NCBI GenBank assembly: GCA_965243635.1
Contig: OZ251574.1
Location: 806,001-870,000, forward strand
DNA: 64,000 bases
Source: Rs1 sp000416275
GTDB taxonomy: Bacteria; Pseudomonadota; Gammaproteobacteria; Pseudomonadales; Balneatricaceae
Direction of reading: 5' to 3'
Part shown: positions 9,371 to 18,500 of the stretch, piece after piece
How the letters are laid out: the number at the start of each line of letters is the position of its first letter
Numbering within the stretch: the first letter of the stretch is position 1
Position numbers and translations under genes: made by a program
Notes under the pieces: model-generated
Databases searched by the model: none
What the model was told of the DNA's origin: nothing
The model's input: only the letters and a program-made list of their open reading frames with translations

Positions 9371-9801
9371 TGATGGATGTAAATCAGATTCGCGAATATT
9401 TACCGCACAGGTACCCTTTTTTACTGGTCGACAGGGTGGTGAGTATAACACTAGGTGAATCGATTCACGCCTTTAAAAATGTGACGGTAAATGAGCCCTT
9501 CTTTAATGGTCACTTCCCGGAACAACCTGTTATGCCAGGAGTTTTGATTCTAGAATCGATGGCGCAAGCGGCCGGTATTTTGGGTTTCAAAACTATGGCT
9601 AAAACCCCGCAAGATGGTTCGATGTACTATTTTGTTGGCTCGGATAAATTGCGTTTTAAGAGGCCGGTTGTGCCCGGGGATAAGTTGGAATTATTTGCAG
9701 AGATTATTTCAGAGAGGCGCGGTATCTGGAAGTTTGACGTCAGAGCAGAAGTTGCAGGTAAATTGGTTAGTTCTGCAACCATACTCTGTGCAGACCGGTA
9801 G
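9370..9801 (+). CDS. fabZ: 3-hydroxyacyl-ACP dehydratase FabZ
   Basis: Hot-dog fold dehydratase of type II fatty acid synthesis. IREYLPHRYPFLLVDRV at the start and NGHFPEQPVMPGVLILESMAQA, which holds the catalytic His and Glu, identify it. 143 residues. It overlaps the lpxD stop by one base (TAATG); a second ATG follows directly and could equally be used. Standard position between lpxD and lpxA. Confidence 0.97.
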   Translation: MMDVNQIREYLPHRYPFLLVDRVVSITLGESIHAFKNVTVNEPFFNGHFPEQPVMPGVLILESMAQAAGILGFKTMAKTPQDGSMYYFVGSDKLRFKRPVVPGDKLELFAEIISERRGIWKFDVRAEVAGKLVSSATILCADR

Positions 9802-9811
9802 GAAAATAATA

Positions 9812-10600
9812 GTGAAAGAAGCTAGTCCGTTAATTCACCCCAGCGCCATTATAGATCCCTCTGCGGTGTTAGCAGAGGGCGTCAGTGTAGGGCCATGGAC
9901 AATTATTGGCGCTGGAGTAGAGATTGAGGCGGGTACTGAAGTCGCATCCCATGTGGTTGTTAAAGGTCCCTGTAAAATCGGCAAGAATAATAAGATTTTT
10001 CAATTTAGTTCAATTGGTGAAGATTGCCAAGACAAAAAATATCAAGGCGAAGTGACCTCTTTAGAAATCGGCGATAACAATGTTTTTCGTGAGAGTTGTA
10101 CTATTCACCGCGGCACCATTCAAGATAATGCTATCACTAAGATAGGCAGTGGCAATTTATTTATGGTGAATGTGCATGTTGCTCATGATTGTAAAATTGG
10201 CAATGATATCATTATGGCGAATAACTCCGCCGCAGCTGGGCATGTAGTCATAGGCGATAGAGCTATCCTAGGTGGTTTTACCGCGATACACCAATTTTGT
10301 CACATAGGCCCCTCGGTAATGTGCGGAGCAGGCACAGTGATCTTTAAAGATATCCCCGCTTTTGTGATGGCTAGTGGTCACCCGGCAAAACCGCACGGTA
10401 TTAATACTGAAGGGTTGAAACGCTTAGGTTATACACCAGCGGCTATCGCCGACCTCAAGCGCGCTTATAAAATAATTTACAGACGTGGATTAACCACTGA
10501 GGACGCCATCCAAGAGTTGTTGGTATTGGCTGTCCAGACCCCGGCAGTTAATGCCCTAATCGACAGTCTGCAACATTCATCTAGAGGTATCATTCGCTAG
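9812..10600 (+). CDS. lpxA: UDP-N-acetylglucosamine acyltransferase
   Basis: First step of lipid A synthesis: transfers a 3-hydroxyacyl chain from ACP to the 3-OH of UDP-GlcNAc. A GTG start is chosen because it gives VKEASPLIHPSAIIDPSA, the normal N-terminus, and 262 residues, the E. coli length; the frame is open further upstream inside fabZ but that part is not LpxA. Hexapeptide repeats form a beta-helix, with the catalytic His in MVNVHVAHDCKIGN and the C-terminal helical domain (RAYKIIYRRGLTTEDAIQEL). Confidence 0.96.
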   Translation: MKEASPLIHPSAIIDPSAVLAEGVSVGPWTIIGAGVEIEAGTEVASHVVVKGPCKIGKNNKIFQFSSIGEDCQDKKYQGEVTSLEIGDNNVFRESCTIHRGTIQDNAITKIGSGNLFMVNVHVAHDCKIGNDIIMANNSAAAGHVVIGDRAILGGFTAIHQFCHIGPSVMCGAGTVIFKDIPAFVMASGHPAKPHGINTEGLKRLGYTPAAIADLKRAYKIIYRRGLTTEDAIQELLVLAVQTPAVNALIDSLQHSSRGIIR

Positions 10601-10627
10601 TGTGCAGCTTAAAGGGGCCTAGCTAGA

Positions 10628-11788
10628 GTGCCGGCCTTAAGAGTGGCAATTATCGCCGGAGAAGCCTCGGGTGATATTTTGGCTGCGGGTTTAATGCAGG
10701 CGCTGAAAAAAATCTACCCGAAAATTGAATTTTACGGAGTAGGTGGCGATTTAATGATCGCCGAAGGTTTGGTGAGCAAGGCTCCGATGGAGCAGCTCTC
10801 GGTGATGGGGCTGTGGGAAGTGCTCGGTCGATTGCGGGTGCTGTTAAAACTTCGCAAACAGCTGATTGCAGACTTTATCAAGAATCCACCCGATTTGTTC
10901 ATCGGTGTTGATGCCCCAGATTTTAACTTGAATATTGAATTGGCACTCAAAGAGGCCGGTATTTTAACGGTTCACTACGTCAGTCCATCGGTGTGGGCCT
11001 GGAAAAAAAAGCGCATTTTTAAAATCAAAAAAGCAGTCGACCTACTGTTAACTCTGTTCCCTTTTGAGCAGCAGCACTATCGAGAAACGCAGCAAAATAT
11101 TGCTTTTGTTGGTCATACATTGGCAGAATTAATTCCTCAACAATACGATACTCAAAGCTTTAAAAGGAAACTGGCACTTGCTGAAAATGCTAAAGTTATC
11201 GCGCTATTACCTGGCAGTAGAAGTAGTGAAACTAAGTATTTGCTCGGGGTTTTTTTAGCCACGGCGCAGCTGTTTCATCAACACTATCCGCAAGTCCTAT
11301 TCGTGCTGCCAGCGGCTAATCAATACCGCTACGATGAAATAAAGTTGCAGCTAGAGCAGTATCCTGATTTGCCGGTGACGCTATTGCTACAGCAATCAAG
11401 GGATGCGCTGTCGGCGTGTGATGCGGTGTTGATCGCATCAGGTACTGCCACATTAGAGGCGGCGCTACTGGGAAAGCCGATGGTGGTTGCCTATAAAATG
11501 GCCGCTGTTACTTACGCGATCTACTCTCGAATGATAAGTGCTAAATACATCTCGCTGCCTAATTTACTGGCGGGAGAGCTGTTAGTTCCGGAACTATTAC
11601 AAAGCCAAGTGACCGTTGATAATTTATTTGCAGAGCTGGAAAAAGCGCTATTTGATGAGCAGCGCCGGGACTATCAATGCCGTCAATTTAAAAAGATTCA
11701 CCGGCAACTGGATATGGCAGCCAGTGACAGAGCGGCAGCTGCGATACAAAAATTACTCAAACAGGCGCCACCAGACCCGAATTGCTAA
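10628..11788 (+). CDS. lpxB: Lipid-A-disaccharide synthase
   Basis: Peripheral membrane glycosyltransferase (GT19) joining UDP-diacylglucosamine and lipid X. GTG start giving MPALRVAIIAGEASGDILAAGLM, the signature N-terminus. FYGVGGDLM, HYVSPSVWAWKKKR, FPFEQQHY, ALLPGSRSSE and the C-terminal ASGTATLEAALLGKPMVVAYK are characteristic. 386 residues. The last codons overlap a possible rnhB TTG start; the better rnhB start lies 14 bp downstream. Confidence 0.96.
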   Translation: MPALRVAIIAGEASGDILAAGLMQALKKIYPKIEFYGVGGDLMIAEGLVSKAPMEQLSVMGLWEVLGRLRVLLKLRKQLIADFIKNPPDLFIGVDAPDFNLNIELALKEAGILTVHYVSPSVWAWKKKRIFKIKKAVDLLLTLFPFEQQHYRETQQNIAFVGHTLAELIPQQYDTQSFKRKLALAENAKVIALLPGSRSSETKYLLGVFLATAQLFHQHYPQVLFVLPAANQYRYDEIKLQLEQYPDLPVTLLLQQSRDALSACDAVLIASGTATLEAALLGKPMVVAYKMAAVTYAIYSRMISAKYISLPNLLAGELLVPELLQSQVTVDNLFAELEKALFDEQRRDYQCRQFKKIHRQLDMAASDRAAAAIQKLLKQAPPDPNC

Positions 11789-11802
11789 TAGATGAGAGCC
11801 AA

Positions 11803-12390
11803 ATGTTAGATTTAGAACAGTATCAAAAGATCGAGTTGTTAGCGGGTTGTGACGAGGTTGGACGAGGGCCGCTAGTAGCTGACGTGGTTTCAGCCGCGGT
11901 TATTTTAAACCCTGCCAAACCAATTGCCGGCTTGGCAGATTCAAAAAAACTCAGTGAAAAAAAACGCGAGTACCTATATCGGCAAATCATCGAGCATGCG
12001 CTTTGCTATGCGATTGGTAGGGCGTCACCTGCAGAAATTGATCAAATCAATATACTGCAAGCTAGTATGTTGGCGATGAAGCGCGCCATTGAAGGCTTGG
12101 CTATTAAGCCGGTGATGGTCTTGGTCGATGGTAATCGCTGTCCTGATATTAGCTTCCCCTGTGAGGCCATCGTCAAAGGTGACGACAAAGTTGCGGCGAT
12201 CAGTGCGGCATCTATTGTGGCGAAAGTGATCAGGGACAGAGAAATGCACGCCCTACATCTAATCCATCCTGAATACGGTTTTGATCGACACAAAGGTTAT
12301 CCGACAAAAGAGCATTTCAAAGCGCTGGCTAAATACGGGGTATTGGCATGCCATCGTAAAAGTTTTAAGCCGGTAAAAGTGTTACTCTGA
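11803..12390 (+). CDS. rnhB: Ribonuclease HII
   Basis: Removes ribonucleotides and RNA from RNA-DNA hybrids. The catalytic carboxylates are visible: Asp and Glu in GCDEVGRGPL, Asp in VDGNRC, and Asp in ISAASIVAKVIRDREM. DSKKLSEKKRE is also typical. The ATG gives 195 residues, close to the E. coli length; an in-frame TTG at 11782 inside lpxB would add seven residues. Usual position between lpxB and dnaE. Confidence 0.94.
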   Translation: MLDLEQYQKIELLAGCDEVGRGPLVADVVSAAVILNPAKPIAGLADSKKLSEKKREYLYRQIIEHALCYAIGRASPAEIDQINILQASMLAMKRAIEGLAIKPVMVLVDGNRCPDISFPCEAIVKGDDKVAAISAASIVAKVIRDREMHALHLIHPEYGFDRHKGYPTKEHFKALAKYGVLACHRKSFKPVKVLL

Positions 12391-12440
12391 CCATCCTCAC
12401 CAAATAAGCCATTATTTTCCAGCAGGGAAAAAACGTTCCT

Positions 12441-15400
12441 ATGTCTCAATCATTTATTCATCTTCGCACTCACACAGAATATTCAGTCGTCGATGGACTG
12501 TGTCGAATTAAAGCCTTAGTAGGCGCGGCAAAAAACGCGGCCATGCCCGCGGTCGCAGTGACCGATCATATTAATTTATTCGGTTTAATTAAATTTTATA
12601 AAGCGGCTACTAGTGCGGGAATAAAGCCAATTTGCGGGGTTGATCTAATGGTGATCAACGATGATTTAAAAGGTGAGCCTTATATCATTACACTGCTGGC
12701 ACAGAATGCACTAGGTTACCGTAATTTGATGGAGCTGATCTCCAGAGGTTACGAGCAGGGGCAAAATTTCGTACTCGATAAAGTACTGGTAAAAAAAAGC
12801 TGGTTACTGGCGCAGACCGAGGGATTGATTGCCCTTTCATCGGCGGGTAAAGGTGAATTGGGTAAGGCGCTGTTAGCGCAAAACCCAGACGCTGAAAAAA
12901 TCCTCGCGCAGTGGATGGCGGCCTTTGAAAATCGTTTTTACATTGAGTTGCAGCGCACTGGCAGAGTGCAGGAAAACCAGCTGGTAGAGCGCAGCGTGCG
13001 ATTAGCCGCTAAAATGGCTTGCCCAGTAGTGGCGACCAACGATGTGATGTTCATAAAAACTACTGATTTCGATGCTCATGAAGCGCGGGTCTGTATTAAT
13101 CAGTCTCGAGTATTGGATGACCCTAAGCGGCCTCGGGATTACAGTGAACAACAATATTTTCGCAGCTCAGAAGAGATGTTAGAGTTGTTTTCAGATATTC
13201 CTTCGGCGCTGCAAAATACCTTGGAAATAGCCAAGCGCTGTAACATTGAATTAGATCTAGGCACCTATTATCTGCCGAAATACCCGATTCCTGCCGGAAT
13301 GACCATGGACGAGTTTTTCCGAGATGTGTCAGAGAAAGGTTTGGAGGAGCGGCTGGCGGTACTGCTCGATAAAAACGATCCTGAATACGCCGCTAAGCGC
13401 CAGCTGTACTACGATCGTTTGGAATTTGAATTAGAAATCATTATTCAAATGGGTTTTCCCGGCTATTTTTTGATCGTCATGGACTTTATAAAATGGGGCA
13501 AAGATAACGGTATTCCGGTTGGGCCAGGGCGAGGTTCAGGAGCGGGTTCGCTAATTGCCTACGCGCAAAAAATTACCGATTTGGATCCTTTGGAATACGA
13601 CTTGCTGTTTGAGCGATTCCTCAACCCAGAGCGTGTTTCAATGCCGGATTTCGATATCGATTTCTGCATGGATAATCGCGATAAAGTAATTGATTACGTG
13701 GCGAGAACCTACGGTCGCGATGCGGTTTCACAAATAGTTACCTTTGGCACTATGGCCGCCAAGGCGGTGGTACGTGATGTTGCAAGAGTGCAGGGCAAGC
13801 CCTTCGGTTTAGCGGATAAGTTATCTAAACTGATCCCCTTCGAAGTCGGTATAACCTTGACTAAAGCACTGGAGATAGAGCCGGCTCTCGATGAGTTTGT
13901 CAAAGGCAGCGAAGAAGCGCAAGAAATAATGGACATGGCGCTTAAACTCGAGGGCACGGTGCGCGGTACTGGTAAGCACGCTGGCGGTGTGGTGATCGCC
14001 CCGACCAAGTTGACTGATTTTTCGGCGACGCTTTGCGATGCAGAAGGTCAAGGTTTAGTCACCCAGTTTGACAAAAATGATGTCGAGGAAGCGGGTTTAG
14101 TTAAGTTTGACTTTCTCGGTTTGCGGACTTTAACGATCATTGATTGGGCGCTGAAGACGATCAATGCCAAGCGCGCTAAAGAAGGTCGGGATGAACTTGA
14201 TATAGCGTTGATAGATCTAGAGGACTCCGCCACTTTTGACTTGTTGAAAACCGCAGAGACAACAGCGGTCTTTCAGCTGGAGTCAAGCGGCATGAAAGAT
14301 CTGGTTTCGAAACTGCTACCCAGTCGCTTTGAAGATATTATCGCCTTAGTCGCGCTGTTTCGCCCCGGTCCGTTACAATCGGGCATGGTGGATGATTTTA
14401 TTAATCGCAAGCACGGTCGCGCGGAAATGGCATGGCCGCATGCAGATTATCAATTAGACATTTTGCAACCGGTACTTGAGCCGACCTACGGCATTATTTT
14501 GTATCAGGAACAAATAATGCAGATAGCCCAAGTGATGGCCAGTTTTACTTTAGGTGGAGCTGACATGCTGCGGCGTGCTATGGGTAAAAAGAAGCCGGAG
14601 GAGATGGCCAAGCAGCGCGGTGCTTTCCTCGAGGGGTGCGAAAAAAATGGTATCGATCAAAAGCTCGCCGGTAATATCTTTGATTTGGTGGAAAAATTTG
14701 CCGGCTACGGCTTTAATAAATCACACTCAGCGGCCTATGCGCTGGTCTCCTATCAGACCGCTTGGTTAAAAACTCACTACCCAGCGCCTTTTATGGCGGC
14801 GGTTATGTCAGCGGATATGCAGACCACAGAAAAGGTGGTAGTGTTTGTTGAAGAGTGCCGAAAAATGGGCATCGCACCGGCCTTGCCGAGTGTGCAAAAT
14901 GGTGGCTATAAATTTACCGTCGATCCTCAGGGGCAGATTATATATGGCTTAGGCGCGATCAAAGGTGTCGGTGAAGGGCCGATCGAAGCGATCATTGAAG
15001 CGCGTAATGATGGCGCTGGCAAATTTCAAGATATGTATGAGTTCTGCGAGCGAGTTGGCGCCAAAAAGCTCAATAAACGGGTCTTAGAAGGACTGATTCG
15101 CAGTGGTGCTATGGATGACTTAGGTCCGACACGCGCGGTGATGGTCGCTTCAATCTCCGATGCGTTAAAAGGTGCTGATCAAAGTGCCCACAACCAAAAT
15201 TCGGGGATGTTTGATCTGTTCGGCAGTGATGATCAAGAGCAGGCCCGAGATCCCTTTGAAGAAAATCGCAAGGTCAGAAACTGGACCGATAGAGAGCGAT
15301 TGAAAGGTGAGTTAGACACGCTTGGATTGTACCTAACGGGGCATCCAATTGATCAATATGAAATAGAATTAAAGAATTTTATCAGTAAAAGAATTAATGA

Positions 15401-15932
15401 GATCGTGCCCTCGCGGGGGGCAGTGCAAAAAATTGCCGGACTGATAGTCGAGCAACGGGTAATGAAAACCAAAAAAGGCGATAACTTGTGCTTTATTACC
15501 TTAGACGATCGAACCGCGCGTATTGAAGTGACTCTGTTTGGTGATGTGTATGAGAAGTACCGGGATTTCATCAAGAAAGATACGATCGTGATTATGGAAG
15601 GCGAAGTGTCTAACGATGACTACTCGGGCGGTATAAAAGTTAGAGTCAGTCGACTAATCAGTATTCCACAGGCGCGGGCGCAATATGCACAGTCGGTGCA
15701 AGTTGAGTGTAAATGCAGCGATTTTAAAGGGAATAGACTCACTCAGGTCTCTAAGTTGCTGGCACAACATCAAACTGAGCAAGGTTTGCAAGTGGCCTTT
15801 AAGTATCAAATGGAGGAGGCCAGTGGGGTTATTCAATTGGGCGCGAGCTGGCGAGTAGATGCCAACGATGATTTGTTGATAGCCCTGAGTGATTTATTTG
15901 GTGAAACAGCAGTACAGGTGCGTTATTTGTAG
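12441..15932 (+). CDS. dnaE: DNA polymerase III subunit alpha
   Basis: Catalytic subunit of the replicative polymerase. N-terminal PHP domain (HLRTHTEYSVVDG), then the C-family polymerase palm with GRGSGAGS near residue 362 and catalytic Asp403 and Asp405 in PDFDIDF plus Asp557 in KFDFLGLRTL. The thumb/fingers and tandem HhH region follow, then an OB fold (about 970-1060) and a short tau-binding tail. 1163 residues, matching E. coli almost exactly. An AGGGA ribosome site precedes the ATG. Confidence 0.98.
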   Translation: MSQSFIHLRTHTEYSVVDGLCRIKALVGAAKNAAMPAVAVTDHINLFGLIKFYKAATSAGIKPICGVDLMVINDDLKGEPYIITLLAQNALGYRNLMELISRGYEQGQNFVLDKVLVKKSWLLAQTEGLIALSSAGKGELGKALLAQNPDAEKILAQWMAAFENRFYIELQRTGRVQENQLVERSVRLAAKMACPVVATNDVMFIKTTDFDAHEARVCINQSRVLDDPKRPRDYSEQQYFRSSEEMLELFSDIPSALQNTLEIAKRCNIELDLGTYYLPKYPIPAGMTMDEFFRDVSEKGLEERLAVLLDKNDPEYAAKRQLYYDRLEFELEIIIQMGFPGYFLIVMDFIKWGKDNGIPVGPGRGSGAGSLIAYAQKITDLDPLEYDLLFERFLNPERVSMPDFDIDFCMDNRDKVIDYVARTYGRDAVSQIVTFGTMAAKAVVRDVARVQGKPFGLADKLSKLIPFEVGITLTKALEIEPALDEFVKGSEEAQEIMDMALKLEGTVRGTGKHAGGVVIAPTKLTDFSATLCDAEGQGLVTQFDKNDVEEAGLVKFDFLGLRTLTIIDWALKTINAKRAKEGRDELDIALIDLEDSATFDLLKTAETTAVFQLESSGMKDLVSKLLPSRFEDIIALVALFRPGPLQSGMVDDFINRKHGRAEMAWPHADYQLDILQPVLEPTYGIILYQEQIMQIAQVMASFTLGGADMLRRAMGKKKPEEMAKQRGAFLEGCEKNGIDQKLAGNIFDLVEKFAGYGFNKSHSAAYALVSYQTAWLKTHYPAPFMAAVMSADMQTTEKVVVFVEECRKMGIAPALPSVQNGGYKFTVDPQGQIIYGLGAIKGVGEGPIEAIIEARNDGAGKFQDMYEFCERVGAKKLNKRVLEGLIRSGAMDDLGPTRAVMVASISDALKGADQSAHNQNSGMFDLFGSDDQEQARDPFEENRKVRNWTDRERLKGELDTLGLYLTGHPIDQYEIELKNFISKRINEIVPSRGAVQKIAGLIVEQRVMKTKKGDNLCFITLDDRTARIEVTLFGDVYEKYRDFIKKDTIVIMEGEVSNDDYSGGIKVRVSRLISIPQARAQYAQSVQVECKCSDFKGNRLTQVSKLLAQHQTEQGLQVAFKYQMEEASGVIQLGASWRVDANDDLLIALSDLFGETAVQVRYL

Positions 15933-16134
15933 TGCACAGTGCTTAAAACTGCTTTTATCACATGTTTAATTTAGAGCTAAGACTTCATTAAATATGTTAT
16001 AAAACGGTTATAAAGCATAAAATTAAAACAGAGAAGCGAACTTAAAGCGGAAAATTCCAGCTTAGACTAGTTATCTGTGTGGCAGAACGGTAAAATTGGC
16101 CGTTAATTTGATATTAAGAGCGGAAAATAAGCAG

Positions 16135-17088
16135 ATGAATCCTAACTACTTAGAGTTTGAGCAACCTATTGCTAAACTTGAAACAAAAATTGAAGAGTTA
16201 AGACTTGTTGGTGAAAATACAGAAATCAACATAGCCGACGAACTGACGAATCTTGAAGAGAAAAGTAAATCCTTAACTAAAACAATTTTTAACGATTTAT
16301 CTGCCTGGCAAGTGCAGCAAATTGCACGTCATCCGCAGCGTCCTTACACTCTTGATTATATTGATTTTATACTGGACGACTTCGAAGAGATTCACGGCGA
16401 TCGACACTTCTCTGACGACCCAGCTCTAGTGTGTGGCATGGCAAAACTAGACGGTCGGCCAGTGGTGGTGATCGGTCATCAAAAAGGGCGTGATGTTAAA
16501 GAAAAGGTCAGGCGGAATTTTGGTATGCCTCGTCCTGAAGGCTATCGTAAAGCGCTGCGGGTGATGGAAATGGCGGAGCGTTTTAAAATGCCGATCATTA
16601 CTTTCATCGATACACCCGGTGCCTACCCTGGCATTGATGCAGAGGAGCGCGGCCAAAGTGAGGCAATAGCTTTCAACTTAGCTAAAATGTCGCGTCTGAA
16701 AACGCCAATTATCTCCACTGTTATCGGTGAAGGTGGATCAGGTGGAGCGTTGGCGATTGGCGTCTGTGACAAATTAATGATGTTTCAATACTCTACCTAT
16801 TCGGTTATCTCACCGGAGGGCTGTGCATCTATTCTTTGGAAAAGTGCTGACAAGGCGCCGGAAGCCGCCAAAGTGATGGGCGTTACCTCCGAGCGATTAT
16901 TCGAGCTGAAATTAGTAGATGAAGTCATTGAAGAGCCGTTAGGTGGTGCACACCGAGGCGCTGCTGAGCTCGCTGCAAGCTTAAAAGCTAAACTAATTTC
17001 CTCCCTAGAAGAGTTGGATAAACTGTCTGAGGATGAGCTGTTAGAGCATCGCTACAACCGGCTAATGGCCTACGGCATAAACGACTAG
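16135..17088 (+). CDS. accA: Acetyl-CoA carboxylase carboxyltransferase subunit alpha
   Basis: With AccD, transfers carboxyl from biotin to acetyl-CoA to make malonyl-CoA. The chosen ATG gives MNPNYLEFEQPIAKLETKIEEL, the standard start, and 317 residues; the frame is open about 13 codons upstream without family similarity. IHGDRHFSDDPALVCG, FIDTPGAYPGIDAEERGQSEAIA and GEGGSGGALAIG are the CoA-binding and oxyanion blocks. It follows dnaE after a 200-bp gap and precedes tilS by 10 bp. Confidence 0.97.
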   Translation: MNPNYLEFEQPIAKLETKIEELRLVGENTEINIADELTNLEEKSKSLTKTIFNDLSAWQVQQIARHPQRPYTLDYIDFILDDFEEIHGDRHFSDDPALVCGMAKLDGRPVVVIGHQKGRDVKEKVRRNFGMPRPEGYRKALRVMEMAERFKMPIITFIDTPGAYPGIDAEERGQSEAIAFNLAKMSRLKTPIISTVIGEGGSGGALAIGVCDKLMMFQYSTYSVISPEGCASILWKSADKAPEAAKVMGVTSERLFELKLVDEVIEEPLGGAHRGAAELAASLKAKLISSLEELDKLSEDELLEHRYNRLMAYGIND

Positions 17089-17098
17089 TCAGCCTGTA

Positions 17099-18412
17099 AT
17101 GTCAATCGCCGCAACGTTTTATCAACAGTGCCAAACTTTCCAGCTAGGCACCAAGGTAGAGCGTTGGGTAGTCGCGTTAAGCGGCGGCTTAGATTCAATG
17201 GTGACGCTACAGTTAGCGCATCAAATGCTACCGGCTAATTCGCTGGTCGCCATTCATGTTAACCATCAACAACAGTCCAGTGCCGATGACTGGCAAGCAT
17301 TTTGCCAGCGCCAATGTCAGCAGCGTGATATTCCTTTCACTGCCTTTAAAATAGCTCCACAAGGTTCTTCTGAACAATTGCTTAGAGCGGCTCGATACCA
17401 GTGCTTTGAAAATTTCTTAACGGCCGATGACTGCCTGCTGTTTGGTCATCATGCCAATGATCAAGCGGAGACACTGCTGTTTCGCTTGATTAGGGGAGCG
17501 GGAGCTAAAGGGCTCTCGGCAATGCCGGTGCAGCGTACCATCGGCAGTGCATGGCTGTTAAGGCCTTTGCTGGCGATCCCCAAATCACAGCTGCTTGAAT
17601 TTGGGCATGCCTCTGCTCTCAAGTGGGTCGATGATCCAAGTAATCACAGTTTAGATTACGACCGCAATTATATTCGCCATCAAGTCTTGGCACCAATTTT
17701 ACAGCACTGGCATAAAGCGGCTCAGCAAATGGCAGTCTCTGCGCAGTTGATCGCTGATGATCAGCAATTACTGGCGGAATATTTGAGCGCTGATCTCGGT
17801 GCTTTTAGTGCCGGTAATCGTTTCAATTTGACCGGTTGGCAACAACACGATGCCGTCAAAGGGCGTGCGCTGTTGCGGCAGTGGATCACCGGGTGGACCA
17901 ATAGAGCGGTGACTCGCAAAGAGCTGTCAAGAGTGCTAGAGCAAGTGATTGGCAGTCGGGTGGATAGCCAAGCTTACTGTCGATTGGGTGAGTATCAGCT
18001 AAGGCGTTATCAGCAGTGTTTATATTTATTAAGTGCGCCCAGCTTTGACCAGCAGTGGCCAGTGTTGAGCTTGGCTGAATCGCTACGGTCAACACCGCGG
18101 CAATATCCGCTCTCCCATGGTCAGCTTAATATTACTCTCAGTGAGCAAGGCGTGCGCTGGCGAGATGGAATGTACCTGCAAAGTAAAGCTAAGCTGGCAG
18201 ATGGGCTGCGAGTTAAAGCGGTAAATCGGCCCCGCAAGAAACTCAGTAAAATACTGCAAGAGCGGGGAATAGCGCCATGGTTGAGAGCTGATTGGCCGCT
18301 GTTGATGTATGAAAATCAACTGGTTGCGATCCCCGGGGTTTGCGTGTGTGATGGCTGGTTAGCCGAAGCTGAAAATAAATCCAATATTTGTTTAGATTGG
18401 CAGCCTTTGTGA
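17099..18412 (+). CDS. tilS: tRNA(Ile)-lysidine synthase
   Basis: Modifies C34 of the CAU-anticodon tRNA to lysidine so that it reads AUA as isoleucine. The PP-loop SGGLDS at residues 28-33 binds ATP. The following N-type ATP pyrophosphatase domain contains LFGHHANDQAETLLFRLIRGAG and VDDPSN...YDRNYIRH, and the C-terminal domains are typical of the long gammaproteobacterial form. 437 residues. It is the last gene of the lpx-dnaE-accA run. Confidence 0.95.
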   Translation: MSIAATFYQQCQTFQLGTKVERWVVALSGGLDSMVTLQLAHQMLPANSLVAIHVNHQQQSSADDWQAFCQRQCQQRDIPFTAFKIAPQGSSEQLLRAARYQCFENFLTADDCLLFGHHANDQAETLLFRLIRGAGAKGLSAMPVQRTIGSAWLLRPLLAIPKSQLLEFGHASALKWVDDPSNHSLDYDRNYIRHQVLAPILQHWHKAAQQMAVSAQLIADDQQLLAEYLSADLGAFSAGNRFNLTGWQQHDAVKGRALLRQWITGWTNRAVTRKELSRVLEQVIGSRVDSQAYCRLGEYQLRRYQQCLYLLSAPSFDQQWPVLSLAESLRSTPRQYPLSHGQLNITLSEQGVRWRDGMYLQSKAKLADGLRVKAVNRPRKKLSKILQERGIAPWLRADWPLLMYENQLVAIPGVCVCDGWLAEAENKSNICLDWQPL

Positions 18413-18500
18413 TTGAGCAATTAGGCACTTTTTGATAAACTGCAATGCCATCTGAGCAGTAAAATTTCCTCCACTTATTTTAATCATATACAGGTTCTTC

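Noticed and set aside
9614..9811. Longer lpxA start within fabZ
   Set aside because: The extra residues overlap fabZ and do not resemble LpxA; the GTG at 9812 gives the exact family length.
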